This document shows positions 17,078-25,762 of a DNA stretch of 64,000 nucleotides, piece after piece. The translations under genes were made by a program, and so were the position numbers. This stretch comes from Haloterrigena salifodinae. GTDB taxonomy: Archaea > Halobacteriota > Halobacteria > Halobacteriales > Natrialbaceae. Each line of letters starts with the position of its first letter. The stretch's first letter is position 1. The DNA is taken from assembly GCF_003977755.1 (NCBI RefSeq), contig NZ_RQWN01000001.1:1673969-1737968 (forward strand). Reading direction: 5' to 3'. The notes beneath the pieces are model-generated. The model worked only from the letters and a program-made list of their open reading frames with translations. It was not told the DNA's origin and made no database searches.

Positions 17078-18514
17078 TCAATTGCCCCGTCGGTAGACGG
17101 GGAGGCGGAACCGAACGCCGGCGTCGCGGAGCTTCCATCTCGTCTCGAAGCCGATCCACACCAGCCCGGTCAGGATCGCGATGCCGACGGCCGCGAACTC
17201 GGACGAGCCCATCCAGACCGGTGACGCGAAGAGGAGTCCGTTGTGGATCCGGTGGGGCAAGAGATTCTCGATGAGGTCGCCGATCCAGCCGAGCGGGTCG
17301 AAGTCGAAGAGGCCGCTGCTCCCGCCTCCGCCGTCCCCGCCGTCGGCCGTGCGCGACTCGAGGCCGAGTTCGGCGGCGCTTTGGCCCCCTTCGCTCTCGG
17401 CGCCGGTCTCGAGGCGTTCGGCCTCGTAGGGAAGCGTCGATGGGACCTCCCAGACAACGTCGCCGGACTCGTTGACCTCCATCACCCGGTTGCCGTGACT
17501 GTCGGCGATGAGCGTGTTCCCGTTGGGGAGGCGGTCGGCGTCGCGGGGCCACTGGATCTGATCGTCCTCCCACTGCCAGGTGCGGTTCCACTCGCCGTCC
17601 TCGCGCTGGAACTCCTGGATGCGGCCGTTTTCGGAGTCGGCGACGACGATCGCCGGCCCGCCCTGCGATTCGGGGATGTAGTCGGGGTTGTGCTGTTCGT
17701 ACTGGACGTCGTGCTCGTTCTCGCCGCCCAGCGTCCAGTTCTCGACCAGCCCCTCCTCCTGGTCGAGGAAGACGACCTGATCCTGATTCCGGAGACTGGC
17801 CATGATCCGCCCCTCGTGTTGGCCCTCGTCGATGTACTCGACGTCGTTGATGTGGGCCCAGTCGTGGGGGTACGGACCGGCCTCCTCGACGGGGAAGTCG
17901 CTCTGGGCGTCCCAGAGCCACTCGACGACCTCCGTCTCGGTGTTGACGATGAAGACCTGGTCGGCGACGATGTCCGCGACGACCACGTGGGTGTCGTTGA
18001 TGCGGTCCGCGTCGTGCCACTCACCGGCGGTCTCCTGGTGATCGTATCGCTTGTAGATGACTTCGGGCTCGGGATTCTCGTCCTCGAGGTCGACGCGCTC
18101 GATGACGTTCAGCGCACACGGCGGGTCGCTGCAGGTCGGACCCTCGCTGTGGATCGTGTCCGTCGCCGTGTACTCGATGGTCATCGGATCGCCCTCGACG
18201 GGGTCGGCGTCGAAGTACTTCGTCCGCGTGTTGTTGTAGTACGCTACCTCGCCGTCGGGCTCGTAGACAGTGATCGTCCCCGCCCGTCCGGACTCGGTTA
18301 CGACCGTGTGGTTCTCGGTCGCCGGCGCCTCCGGAACCGTCTCCTCGGACGCGGTCGAAAGGTCGTCGCTCATCGCCGCGCTCGCCACGGCGGTAGCCGA
18401 GAGGAGAATAACGGCCAGAAACACGACGCGGAGGCGGTTCCGCGAGAGCGCCGACCAGGCTCGAGAACTTCCCGAGCGAACGGCTGCGAGCGGCGATTGC
18501 GAACGGTCAGCCAC
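17078..18514 (-). CDS. Arylsulfotransferase (ASST)-like membrane-anchored beta-propeller protein
   Basis: The 478-residue protein starts at GTG 18514. A hydrophobic segment at about residues 28-47 is an N-terminal anchor, the middle is soluble, and a second membrane helix lies near residues 440-460 with a basic C-terminal tail. The soluble part repeats HD and DR-type blades: EWHDADRINDTHVVVADI, PHDWAHINDVEYID, WPRDADRLPNGNTLIADS, SHGNRVMEV, the beta-propeller pattern of arylsulfotransferase-family proteins. ASSTs move sulfate between phenols without PAPS, using an active-site His. Whether this one is catalytic is unknown. Lying at the end of the glycan region, it may act on surface molecules. 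Confidence 0.78.
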   Translation of the reverse strand: MADRSQSPLAAVRSGSSRAWSALSRNRLRVVFLAVILLSATAVASAAMSDDLSTASEETVPEAPATENHTVVTESGRAGTITVYEPDGEVAYYNNTRTKYFDADPVEGDPMTIEYTATDTIHSEGPTCSDPPCALNVIERVDLEDENPEPEVIYKRYDHQETAGEWHDADRINDTHVVVADIVADQVFIVNTETEVVEWLWDAQSDFPVEEAGPYPHDWAHINDVEYIDEGQHEGRIMASLRNQDQVVFLDQEEGLVENWTLGGENEHDVQYEQHNPDYIPESQGGPAIVVADSENGRIQEFQREDGEWNRTWQWEDDQIQWPRDADRLPNGNTLIADSHGNRVMEVNESGDVVWEVPSTLPYEAERLETGAESEGGQSAAELGLESRTADGGDGGGGSSGLFDFDPLGWIGDLIENLLPHRIHNGLLFASPVWMGSSEFAAVGIAILTGLVWIGFETRWKLRDAGVRFRLPVYRRGN

Positions 18515-18757
18515 GGTCTACCACCCTCGAGTGTCGAAACGCCAGCTGGGTACCCATCGGGACTTCATTTCCCGAGCGACGTATTAGTGTTTTTTCTACC
18601 AGTCCGATACCACGGCCGGGGAACGAAACGACGGATCGCGTAGTCGCCCCCAGGGCCAGGGCCGGTTCGGATCGCGACGCTGGACGACTCCCCGCCCGAC
18701 GCCCGGTGCTCGCGACCAAAAAGCGTATGCGACCGCTCCCGAACCTCCGCAGCAACG

Positions 18758-19117
18758 GTGAGCGAAACGGAATCTCTCCAGTCCGGGACGGAACGCGCCG
18801 ACGCCGCCCCGGTAAACGACGATCGCCCCGTCCTCGAGTCCCGGCGGCGCCGATTGCGCGCGTACCTTCGGCACAACGCCGAACGGATCTGTCGCGACGC
18901 GGTCGTGTTGGCCGGCTGGGCACTGGTGATGGTGCTCTGGATTCAGGACTTCGGGGTCCCGCGCTGGCTGTGTTACCTCGCCACGTTCGTGGGCGTCGTC
19001 GGCTACACGCAGGTGACCGCCCCGTGGGTGCGCCCGTACACGAGCCCCGACGACCTCGAGTCGAGGCCAGCGGAGGGTCGAGGGCGGCTACAGGAATCGA
19101 AGCAGCGGCACGAGTAG
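18758..19117 (+). CDS. Small two-helix membrane protein, unknown function
   Basis: A GTG at 18758 gives 119 residues. The first 40 residues are acidic and then Arg-rich (ESRRRRLRAYLRH); two hydrophobic helices follow (VVLAGWALVMVLWIQ and LCYLATFVGVVGYT), then a charged tail. I do not recognise the family. It overlaps the 3' end of the convergent gene at 19088 by 30 bases. Confidence 0.6.
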   Translation: MSETESLQSGTERADAAPVNDDRPVLESRRRRLRAYLRHNAERICRDAVVLAGWALVMVLWIQDFGVPRWLCYLATFVGVVGYTQVTAPWVRPYTSPDDLESRPAEGRGRLQESKQRHE

Positions 19118-20335
19118 CGTCACGACCCAGAGGAGCGCGCCGAGGCGCACGTAGTCGTGGTCCTCCGGATCGACTCGCACGGTGTGGGACGCCCCCACGG
19201 CGATGAACCCGAGCGCGACCGCGGTCGAGAACCGGTGGACGAGCACGTTAAGCGGAAGCCGGGTCACGCCGAGCAGCGTGTAATCGAGGAGGATCGCGGT
19301 CGCGAAGCCGACCGCGCCGGCCGCGAAGGCCGTCGGCCGGTCGAGCGACCGCGCGAAGTAGTACGTACAGACCGGCAAGCCGACGGCGAGCAGCGGATAG
19401 AACGCCGCCGCGATGAACCGGGGGTCGATCCCCTCGAGGCGCGCCTCGACGGCGATGGCGCCGAACCGGACGAAGAGGTAGAGTCCGAGCAGCGACCCCG
19501 CTAAACACAGCGCGCGCGGGACGCGAGCGGTGACCGGATTCGGGAACGAGGTCCGCGTCGAGACCCGACTCGCGAGCAGCAGTCCGGGAAGGAGGCCGAC
19601 AATCGCGACGGGGGACGGCGGGTCGCCGCTCTCGAGGTCGACGACCGTCACCCAGCCGTCGGAATCGAAGCCGCGGCCGTTGCCCAGGTGAACGCGCGAG
19701 ACGTTCGACACGTACTGCCGATCCATGAACTCGCGTTCGACGTAGCGCTGGGAGTCCTCGGCGCTGTCGACCGTGTGGCTGAGCCGGAACCAGTCCCAGT
19801 GTTCACTGTGGGCCTGGATCGCGGTCCACTCCTCGTCGGAGTCGGGCGACTCGTAGGCGCGGATGTGTTCGCGCGAGCCGAGATAGTCGCCGTCGTGGAG
19901 CTGGTAGCTCTCGTCGAGCCACACGCCCTCGGCCGTCTCGTTGGTCGTGGAGACGTAGACGTACCGCGTCGAGCCGTCGGCGCTTCGCCAGGCCGTTTCG
20001 GTCCCGATGACGTCCTCGGGGTCGGTCTCGCTCACGTCCTCCTCTTCGGGAGCGGTCTCGTTCCAGTCGCCGCGACTCCGCTCTTCTAGGTGCCGGCGCG
20101 TCTCCGCTGGATCGCCGTTGATCAACACGTTGATTGCGAGCGTCCGTTCCTCGACGGTCGTCGCGCTGCTCGTGTACGGCCACAGCGAGGTCTCGTCGCC
20201 GGTGCTCACCAGCCGCTGGTGTCGGTCGGCTTCGTGGCCGTCCGCCGACGTGGCGGCGGTCGCTCCGAGAGCCAGCGCGAAGCACGCGACGGCGACCGCT
20301 CCCAGAACGATCAGCGTCTGTCGTTCGATGGGCGG
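19088..20335 (-). CDS. Secreted/membrane protein of unknown function; N-terminus lacks a normal start codon
   Basis: The first conventional start is GTG 20209 (373 residues). The same frame stays open to 20335 and the upstream codons encode TLIVLGAVAVACFALALGAT followed by ATSADGHEAD, a good signal peptide, with no ATG, GTG or TTG in that part. ATG 20367 lies upstream in another frame (MDTRTIADGGDRPSNDRR) and ends near 20312. Either a one-base frameshift broke the start or a non-AUG codon is used. The extracytoplasmic part (about 210 residues, NxT/NxS sites such as NETA and NVS) is followed by five to six C-terminal membrane helices. No recognised family; the topology suggests a surface receptor or enzyme subunit. 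Confidence 0.65.
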   Translation of the reverse strand, partial: PPIERQTLIVLGAVAVACFALALGATAATSADGHEADRHQRLVSTGDETSLWPYTSSATTVEERTLAINVLINGDPAETRRHLEERSRGDWNETAPEEEDVSETDPEDVIGTETAWRSADGSTRYVYVSTTNETAEGVWLDESYQLHDGDYLGSREHIRAYESPDSDEEWTAIQAHSEHWDWFRLSHTVDSAEDSQRYVEREFMDRQYVSNVSRVHLGNGRGFDSDGWVTVVDLESGDPPSPVAIVGLLPGLLLASRVSTRTSFPNPVTARVPRALCLAGSLLGLYLFVRFGAIAVEARLEGIDPRFIAAAFYPLLAVGLPVCTYYFARSLDRPTAFAAGAVGFATAILLDYTLLGVTRLPLNVLVHRFSTAVALGFIAVGASHTVRVDPEDHDYVRLGALLWVVTLLVPLLRFL

Positions 20336-20519
20336 TCACCCCCGTCAGCGATCGTTCGAGTGTCCATCGGTAGAACGACGGGCCGGGCCCGTCAGGTGGC
20401 TACGTAGGACCCGTCTCGGTCCGCTTATAGGCTTTCTCGTCTCCGCTGTCGGGTGTTCTACCGATGACTGTCAGGGTTTCGAACGGATCGCGGTGACGTC
20501 CGCTATCGGGCGGACGAGG
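20336..20519. other. Spacer between the unknown membrane protein and the UspA gene
   Basis: Counting from the annotated GTG at 20209, the gene-free stretch would be 310 bases. The part from 20210 to 20335 is better read as missing signal-peptide code. The remainder holds ATG 20367 with its 18-codon out-of-frame run and no other recognisable gene. Confidence 0.45.
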
Positions 20520-21443
20520 TCAGTCCATCTCGTCGGCACGGCGCGTCGTGAGAACGGGAACCGGCGACGTGCGAATGACGCGCTCCGTGAAACTGCCAAG
20601 CAAGTGGCGGTCGATACCGGTCCGGCCGTGGGTGCCCATCACGACGAGGTCGATCGCCTCCGCCTCGGCGTAGGCGAGAACCTCTCGAGGCACCGAGCCG
20701 GTCTCGATGGCGGTCTCGACGTCGGCGGCGCCCGCCCGCGCGGCGGTCGCCGCGTCCTCCTCGAGTGCCTCCCGTATGTTCTCCTCGAGTTGGGCGGGGA
20801 GCGGAGCCGTTTCCGCGTCGGCGACCTCCGGCAGTTCGTCCATGACCGACAGCAGGTGCAACGTTCCGCCACAGCGGTTCGCGAACTGCGCGCCCAGTTC
20901 GACCGCCGCCCTCGCATGAACGCTCCCATCGGTCGGCACGAGGACGTTTCCGTAGGGGTAGGTCGCCCTCGCGTCGTCGGCCGCGCGAACCGTCAACACC
21001 GGTACCTCACTCCGGTTGACGACGTAGTCCGTGACGCTGCCGAGAATGTACTCTCCCAGGCCGCGTCGGCCGTGGGCCCCCATCACGACGAAATCGAACG
21101 CGACGCCGTCCGCGTCGTCCGACTCCGACTCTGACTCCGCGCCGGCGGTGACGAACTCGACGATCGTCTCGCGCGGTTCGCCCTGGACGACGTGCGTACT
21201 GACGGCCACGTCGCGCTCCGCGGCCAGTTCGGCGGCCGTCGACACGATCTCCTTGCCTTCCTCCTCCAGAGCGTCGACGACCTGCGTGCCGAGGCGCGTG
21301 AGACTCGGCTGGTTCGTGTCCGCGACGTTGAGGACGTGAACGACCGCATCCTGGTTGGCGGCGATATCCAGCGTGTGCTCGAGGGCCGCCCTCGCGGAGT
21401 CGCTTCCGTCGATCGGAACGAGAATGCGAGTATCCATATCCAT
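20520..21443 (-). CDS. Universal stress protein with two UspA domains
   Basis: A 307-residue tandem UspA protein. Domain 1 (residues 1-155) has RILVPIDGSDSARAAL and VVMGAHGRRGLGEYILGSV; domain 2 (160-300) has NVLVPTDGSVHARAAV and VVMGTHGRTGIDRHLLGSF. Both carry the G-x2-G-x9-G-S ATP-binding pattern, so both are expected to bind ATP. An acidic loop (ESESESDDADG) splits the first domain. A second start at codon 3 (ATG 21437) is possible. These cytoplasmic proteins help in stress survival, but their mechanism is unclear. Confidence 0.9.
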   Translation of the reverse strand: MDMDTRILVPIDGSDSARAALEHTLDIAANQDAVVHVLNVADTNQPSLTRLGTQVVDALEEEGKEIVSTAAELAAERDVAVSTHVVQGEPRETIVEFVTAGAESESESDDADGVAFDFVVMGAHGRRGLGEYILGSVTDYVVNRSEVPVLTVRAADDARATYPYGNVLVPTDGSVHARAAVELGAQFANRCGGTLHLLSVMDELPEVADAETAPLPAQLEENIREALEEDAATAARAGAADVETAIETGSVPREVLAYAEAEAIDLVVMGTHGRTGIDRHLLGSFTERVIRTSPVPVLTTRRADEMD

Positions 21444-21524
21444 GGACCGTGATTCGGGACGAATCCGCTTACGTCTATGGGACTACACTCGCAACGTGGG
21501 GCTGGAGACGGGGCTCGGCACCGC

Positions 21525-21893
21525 TCAGGCGCCGGGGATGCCAGCGGCGTCGAAGGCGGTGATCCCGAGCGCGGCGAGGGCGTAGAGAACGACCAGCACC
21601 GTCACCCAGGCGACGAGGCCGATCATCGCCGCGGCGGTCCAATCGCCGGGGTACTGGAAGTTGATCACGCCGATGTACGCCAGCAGCGCCAGCAGCGGCC
21701 CGAGCAGGGGGATCCACCCGACGAAGAAACCGACAAGCCCCCAGACGATCGCCCCGATCAACGCGGTGACGATCGCGTGGTCGTAGTCGTCGGCCCCGAC
21801 AATGATCCGGGCGCCGATGTAGATTCCCAGTGCACCGATCAGCAGGCTCACCACGAACACGATGGCTGACCCGATTGGTGACGCAGCGACCAT
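21525..21893 (-). CDS. Small four-helix membrane protein, unknown function
   Basis: From ATG 21893 the protein has 122 residues and four hydrophobic helices with Gly-rich packing (SLLIGALGIYIGARIIVG, ALIGAIVWGLVGFFVGWIPLLGP). The reading frame continues open upstream to 23603, but that part is antisense to the M32 peptidase gene and should be ignored. It resembles small haloarchaeal membrane proteins of unknown function. An inverted repeat at 21961-21980 lies upstream. Confidence 0.7.
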   Translation of the reverse strand: MVAASPIGSAIVFVVSLLIGALGIYIGARIIVGADDYDHAIVTALIGAIVWGLVGFFVGWIPLLGPLLALLAYIGVINFQYPGDWTAAAMIGLVAWVTVLVVLYALAALGITAFDAAGIPGA

Positions 21894-22196
21894 TGTACAG
21901 GAACACACGTCAGATAGCCCGAACAATCCACTGCTTGCAAGTTCTATACAGCGCTCATCGGTAGCGTATATTGGCGCTACGGCGCCGCAACGAGGCGTTG
22001 ATACGGGAGCGATACTGTCGGCGATTGCGACAGCTTCCGGTCGGTGAGCTCGAGGCGGCCGGGCAGGCCGACCGTCGATTCGCAGTCGGCTCGAGGGCCG
22101 ACGAGCGCACGAAACCCGATCCGGACGCGACGACCGACGACTGTGAAACCGCCGGAACCACGATGTTGATACGGCCGCCGCGTGTATCGGTCGTTC
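21894..22196. other. 303-base divergent spacer
   Basis: It lies between the minus-strand membrane gene and the plus-strand M32 peptidase gene. It is AT-richer around 21930-21975 (TTCTATACAG, GCGTATATTGG) and contains the perfect inverted repeat GTAGCG-8-CGCTAC. No coding signature is visible. Confidence 0.5.
21961..21980. promoter_or_regulatory. Inverted repeat with a TATA-like loop
   Basis: GTAGCG and CGCTAC flank TATATTGG. An inverted repeat around a TATA element in a divergent spacer is a possible operator. A six-base arm can also arise by chance. Confidence 0.3.
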
Positions 22197-23726
22197 ATGG
22201 CGACCGATCAGGCTCAGAGCGAGGCGGCCGACGACAGCTACGCGGCGTTCGAAGAACGCGTTCGGCGGATCGCGAACGTCTCGAACGCGTCCGGCATCCT
22301 CCAGTGGGACCAGGAAGTCGTGATGCCCGACGAGGGGACGCCCGCCCGCGCACAGCAGCTCTCGGCGCTGTCCTCGATCGGCCACGAACTGCTGACGGCC
22401 GACGAGACCGGCGCGTTGCTCAAGGAACTGGAAGACAGCGATCTCGAAGAGGACCAGGCCGCGGTCGTCCGGGAAGTCCGGCGCAAGTATGACCGCGAGA
22501 CCAGCGTCCCACAGGAACTCGTCGAGGAGATTTCCGAGACGACGACCAACGCCCACCCCGCCTGGAAGCAGGCCAAGGAGAACGACGACTTCGAGGAGTT
22601 CGCGCCCGTCCTCGAGAAACTCGTCGAACTGAAGCGCGAATACGCCGAGCACATCGATCCCGACGCCGACCCCTACGAGGTGCTGTTCTCGGACTACGAG
22701 CCCTACATCGACCTCGAGACGGCCGAGCGGGTCCTCGAGCGTCTCCGCGAGGAACTCGTGCCGCTGATCGACGCGATCGAAGAGAGCGACGCCGATCTCA
22801 CTACGGACGCCTTCGCGGGCGAATTCGACGATGACGACCAGGAGGCGCTGGCGCGGGACGTCCTCGACTCGCTGGGGTACGACTGGGACCGCGGTCGGCT
22901 GGACACCGCGCCCCACCCGTTCTCCTCGGGGACGCAGTTCGACGCCCGCGTGACGACCCGTTTCGAGGAGGACGATCTGCTGGGCTCCATTACCTCGACG
23001 ATCCACGAGTTCGGCCACGCCAACTACACGCTCGGCCTGCCCGACGAGGGCTACGGCACGCCGCTGGGCGAGGCACGGGACCTCTCGGTCCACGAATCTC
23101 AGTCTCGCCTCTGGGAGAACCACGTCGGGCGCTCCCGTCCCTTCTGGGAGCAGTTCCTCCCGACCGCCCGAGAGCGGTTCCCGGAACTCGAGGACGTCTC
23201 TCCCGAGGCGGCCTACGAGGCCGCGAATCAGGTCTACGACGACAACCTCATTCGCGTCGAGGCGGACGAACTCACCTACCACCTCCACATCGTGATCCGC
23301 TTCGAGATCGAGCGCGGTCTGATCCGCGGGGACCTCGCGGTCGACGACGTCCCGGAGGTCTGGAACGACAAGTACGAGGAGTATCTGGGCGTCCGACCCG
23401 AGACCGACGCGGAGGGCTGCCTGCAGGACATCCACTGGTCTCACGGCTCCTTCGGCTACTTCCCGACGTACTCGCTGGGTTCCGTGCTCGCGGCACAGCT
23501 GTACGCCGCCGCCGTGGACGAACTCGGCGATCTCGACGACGATATCCGCGAGGGCGACTTCGAGGCCCTCAACGGCTGGCTCCGCGAGAACGTCCACCGA
23601 CACGGCAAGCGCTACATCACGCCCGAACTGATCGAGCGCGCGACCGGCCAGGAGCTGACGGCCGACCCCTTCCTCGAGTACGTCACGTCGAAGTACGGCG
23701 AACTGTACGACCTCGAGGACTACTGA
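22197..23726 (+). CDS. Carboxypeptidase M32 (Taq type)
   Basis: I take ATG 22197 (MATDQAQSE), giving 509 residues; a GTG five codons upstream is less likely. The catalytic zinc motif HEFGH is in TSTIHEFGHANYTLG (near residue 270). Other family motifs are WDQEVVMPDEG near residue 35, GTQFDARVTTRF just before HEXXH, ESQSRLWENHVGRS, and DIHWSHGSFGYFPTYSLGS near the C-terminus. Length matches the family (about 500). M32 enzymes remove C-terminal residues from peptides in the cytoplasm, usually as dimers. Confidence 0.93.
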   Translation: MATDQAQSEAADDSYAAFEERVRRIANVSNASGILQWDQEVVMPDEGTPARAQQLSALSSIGHELLTADETGALLKELEDSDLEEDQAAVVREVRRKYDRETSVPQELVEEISETTTNAHPAWKQAKENDDFEEFAPVLEKLVELKREYAEHIDPDADPYEVLFSDYEPYIDLETAERVLERLREELVPLIDAIEESDADLTTDAFAGEFDDDDQEALARDVLDSLGYDWDRGRLDTAPHPFSSGTQFDARVTTRFEEDDLLGSITSTIHEFGHANYTLGLPDEGYGTPLGEARDLSVHESQSRLWENHVGRSRPFWEQFLPTARERFPELEDVSPEAAYEAANQVYDDNLIRVEADELTYHLHIVIRFEIERGLIRGDLAVDDVPEVWNDKYEEYLGVRPETDAEGCLQDIHWSHGSFGYFPTYSLGSVLAAQLYAAAVDELGDLDDDIREGDFEALNGWLRENVHRHGKRYITPELIERATGQELTADPFLEYVTSKYGELYDLEDY

Positions 23727-23874
23727 CGCCCGGGGTTACGTTTCGATCCCCACCAACGGGCAGCGGCTATTTTCTCCCCGAGGGCTTCGCTGTGTCCGTA
23801 CCGGACCGTAACGGAAGCCAGGTCGGGACATGAAAGGTGGTCCTTGATACCAGTAGGCAAGATAGCTTCGGCGC

Positions 23875-24678
23875 ATGCCACGTATCACGGCCGAGGACGG
23901 CGTCAACGTGTTCGCACGCGACTTGGGTGAGGGTGACCCCATCGTCTTCCTGCACGGCTGGCCGCTCAATCACCGGATGTTCGAGTACCAGTACACCCAC
24001 CTCCTCGACGAGGGCTTCCGCTGTATCGGCATCGATCTCCGGGGCTACGGAAAGTCAGAGAAACCGTACGGGGACTACAGCTACGACCGCTTCGCCGACG
24101 ACGTGCGCGCGGTCCTCGACGAACTGGACGTCGACGGCGCGACGTTAGCGGGGTTCTCGATGGGCGGCGGCACTGCGACGCGGTACATGAGTCGACACGA
24201 TGAGGCCTGCATCGACAAGCTCGCGTTGCTGGCCCCTGCGAGCCCGGTTATCACCGAGAAGCCGGACTTCTCCGAGGGGCTCGACGAGTCGGACGTGAAC
24301 CCGCTCATCGAGGGCGCGCGGACCGACCGCGCGAAGATGAACGCCGACTTCGCCGAGATGCTGTTCCATACCGACCAGAGCGACGAGATGATGGATTGGA
24401 TCTGGAGCCTCGGGATGGAAGCCTCCGGGCAGGCGACGATCGCCTCCGCCGAGACCTGGCGCGACGCCGACCTCCGGCCGGACATGGACGACATCACCGT
24501 GCCGACGAAAATTTATCACGGTGTCCACGACGAGGTCACCCCGATCGAGATCACCGGAGAGGTGCTCGAAGAGGGTATCGAGAACGCCGAACTGATCCGG
24601 TTCGAGAACAGCGGTCACGGCCTCGTCGCCGACGAGACGGAGACGATCAACGAGCAACTGGCCGAATTCGCCGGCTGA
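23875..24678 (+). CDS. Alpha/beta hydrolase (non-haem chloroperoxidase-like)
   Basis: A 267-residue alpha/beta hydrolase. VFLHGWPLNHRMF gives the oxyanion HG motif, LAGFSMGGGTATRY (near residue 95) holds the nucleophile Ser in GxSxG, YHGVHDEVTP supplies the catalytic Asp region and RFENSGHGLV the His (near residue 246). GIDLRGYGKSEKP is typical of the esterase/chloroperoxidase branch. The substrate is unknown. No signal peptide is seen, so it should be cytoplasmic. Confidence 0.86.
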   Translation: MPRITAEDGVNVFARDLGEGDPIVFLHGWPLNHRMFEYQYTHLLDEGFRCIGIDLRGYGKSEKPYGDYSYDRFADDVRAVLDELDVDGATLAGFSMGGGTATRYMSRHDEACIDKLALLAPASPVITEKPDFSEGLDESDVNPLIEGARTDRAKMNADFAEMLFHTDQSDEMMDWIWSLGMEASGQATIASAETWRDADLRPDMDDITVPTKIYHGVHDEVTPIEITGEVLEEGIENAELIRFENSGHGLVADETETINEQLAEFAG

Positions 24679-24931
24679 CTGGCGGAACCCGGATCGCAGT
24701 TCGGCTGCCGCGGTTGCGTTACCGGAGCAATACCGGAATCCCCGCCAGTCGTTCGGTGCCGTCGCGTGCGGGCCGCCGAGTAAACGACCAGTCCGTCGGA
24801 CCGATCGGGGGTCGAGTCAGGTTGCTACGGCTCAGGGACGACTCGAGGGGCCTCAGGGAGGTCGTCGATCGACCTCAGAGCGCGCACCGCAACCCGGGCG
24901 TTTTAGAGGGCGTTCGTCGTGAGTGTCGACC
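24679..24931. other. Intergenic spacer with the SDR promoter
   Basis: A 253-base spacer without a recognisable gene. A TATA-like element sits at its downstream end, at 24901-24908. Confidence 0.45.
24901..24908 (+). promoter_or_regulatory. TATA-like box for the SDR gene
   Basis: TTTTAGAG is centred about 28 bases before ATG 24932. This favours the ATG over the GTG at 24923. Confidence 0.5.
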
Positions 24932-25678
24932 ATGACCGACGCGTCACTCGCCGGCGAGACGGCGATCGTCACGGGAGCCAGTTCGGGAATCGGCGCCGCG
25001 ACCTGTCGCGAACTCGCGGCCAGAGGTTCAAACGTCGTCCTCGCGGCCCGAAGCGAGGATCAGTTGGCCGACCTCGCGGACGAACTCGAGGCCGACCACG
25101 GCGTCGAGACGGTGGTCGTTCCGACGAACGTCCGCGAGGAATTAGCGGTCGACGCGCTGATCGACGAGACCGTCGAGACCTTCGGCGGGATCGACGTGCT
25201 GGTGAACAACGCGGGGCTCTCCCGGGGCGGCGAGGTCGAGGAGTTGACGACCGAGGAGTACGAGACGATGCAGGAGACCAACGTCGACGGCGTCTTCTAC
25301 GCGACGCGGGCGGCGATCCCCCACGTTCGGGAGCGCGACGGCCACCTGATCTTCGTCGCCAGTTTCGCCGGCCGCCACCCGCGGCCGGCCAATCCCGTCT
25401 ACGCCGCGACGAAGTGGTGGACCCGCGGCTTCGCCAAGAGCGTCGCCGCCCAGATCGGCGACGACGGGGTCGGCATCACCGTCGTCAACCCCGCCGAAGT
25501 CCGCTCGCAGTTCGAGACGAGCGACGGGCGGGCGTTCGCCGACGCGTTCGACGAGGACGAGGCGAGCGAACCCGAGGAGGTCGCCGAGGCCATCGCCTTC
25601 GCCGCCAGTCAGGACCGCTCGAGCATCAGCGAGATCGATATCAATCCGCGGGACAAGTTCGCCGACACCTTCTTCTGA
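24932..25678 (+). CDS. Short-chain dehydrogenase/reductase (classical SDR)
   Basis: From ATG 24932 the protein has 248 residues, the normal size for classical SDRs. VTGASSGIGAATC is the TGxxxGxG cofactor loop, NNAGLSRGG the NNAG motif, and FVASFAG with YAATK gives the Ser-Tyr-Lys active site. ARSEDQLADL after the first beta strand hints at NADP preference. The C-terminus ends DKFADTFF. It oxidises or reduces an unknown alcohol or carbonyl. It is transcribed alone. Confidence 0.9.
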   Translation: MTDASLAGETAIVTGASSGIGAATCRELAARGSNVVLAARSEDQLADLADELEADHGVETVVVPTNVREELAVDALIDETVETFGGIDVLVNNAGLSRGGEVEELTTEEYETMQETNVDGVFYATRAAIPHVRERDGHLIFVASFAGRHPRPANPVYAATKWWTRGFAKSVAAQIGDDGVGITVVNPAEVRSQFETSDGRAFADAFDEDEASEPEEVAEAIAFAASQDRSSISEIDINPRDKFADTFF

Positions 25679-25762
25679 GCCGTGGCAGTCCGCGACCGCG
25701 GGAAAACTGGGGTGGCAGGTGCCGGGTGCAGACTCACCCGCGGTGGCTCCCATAGCTCGCGT

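Noticed and set aside
21894-23603. Extension of the minus-strand membrane gene into a 692-codon frame
   Set aside because: The extension is antisense to the M32 peptidase with its HEFGH motif. Only the last 122 codons have a membrane-protein pattern.
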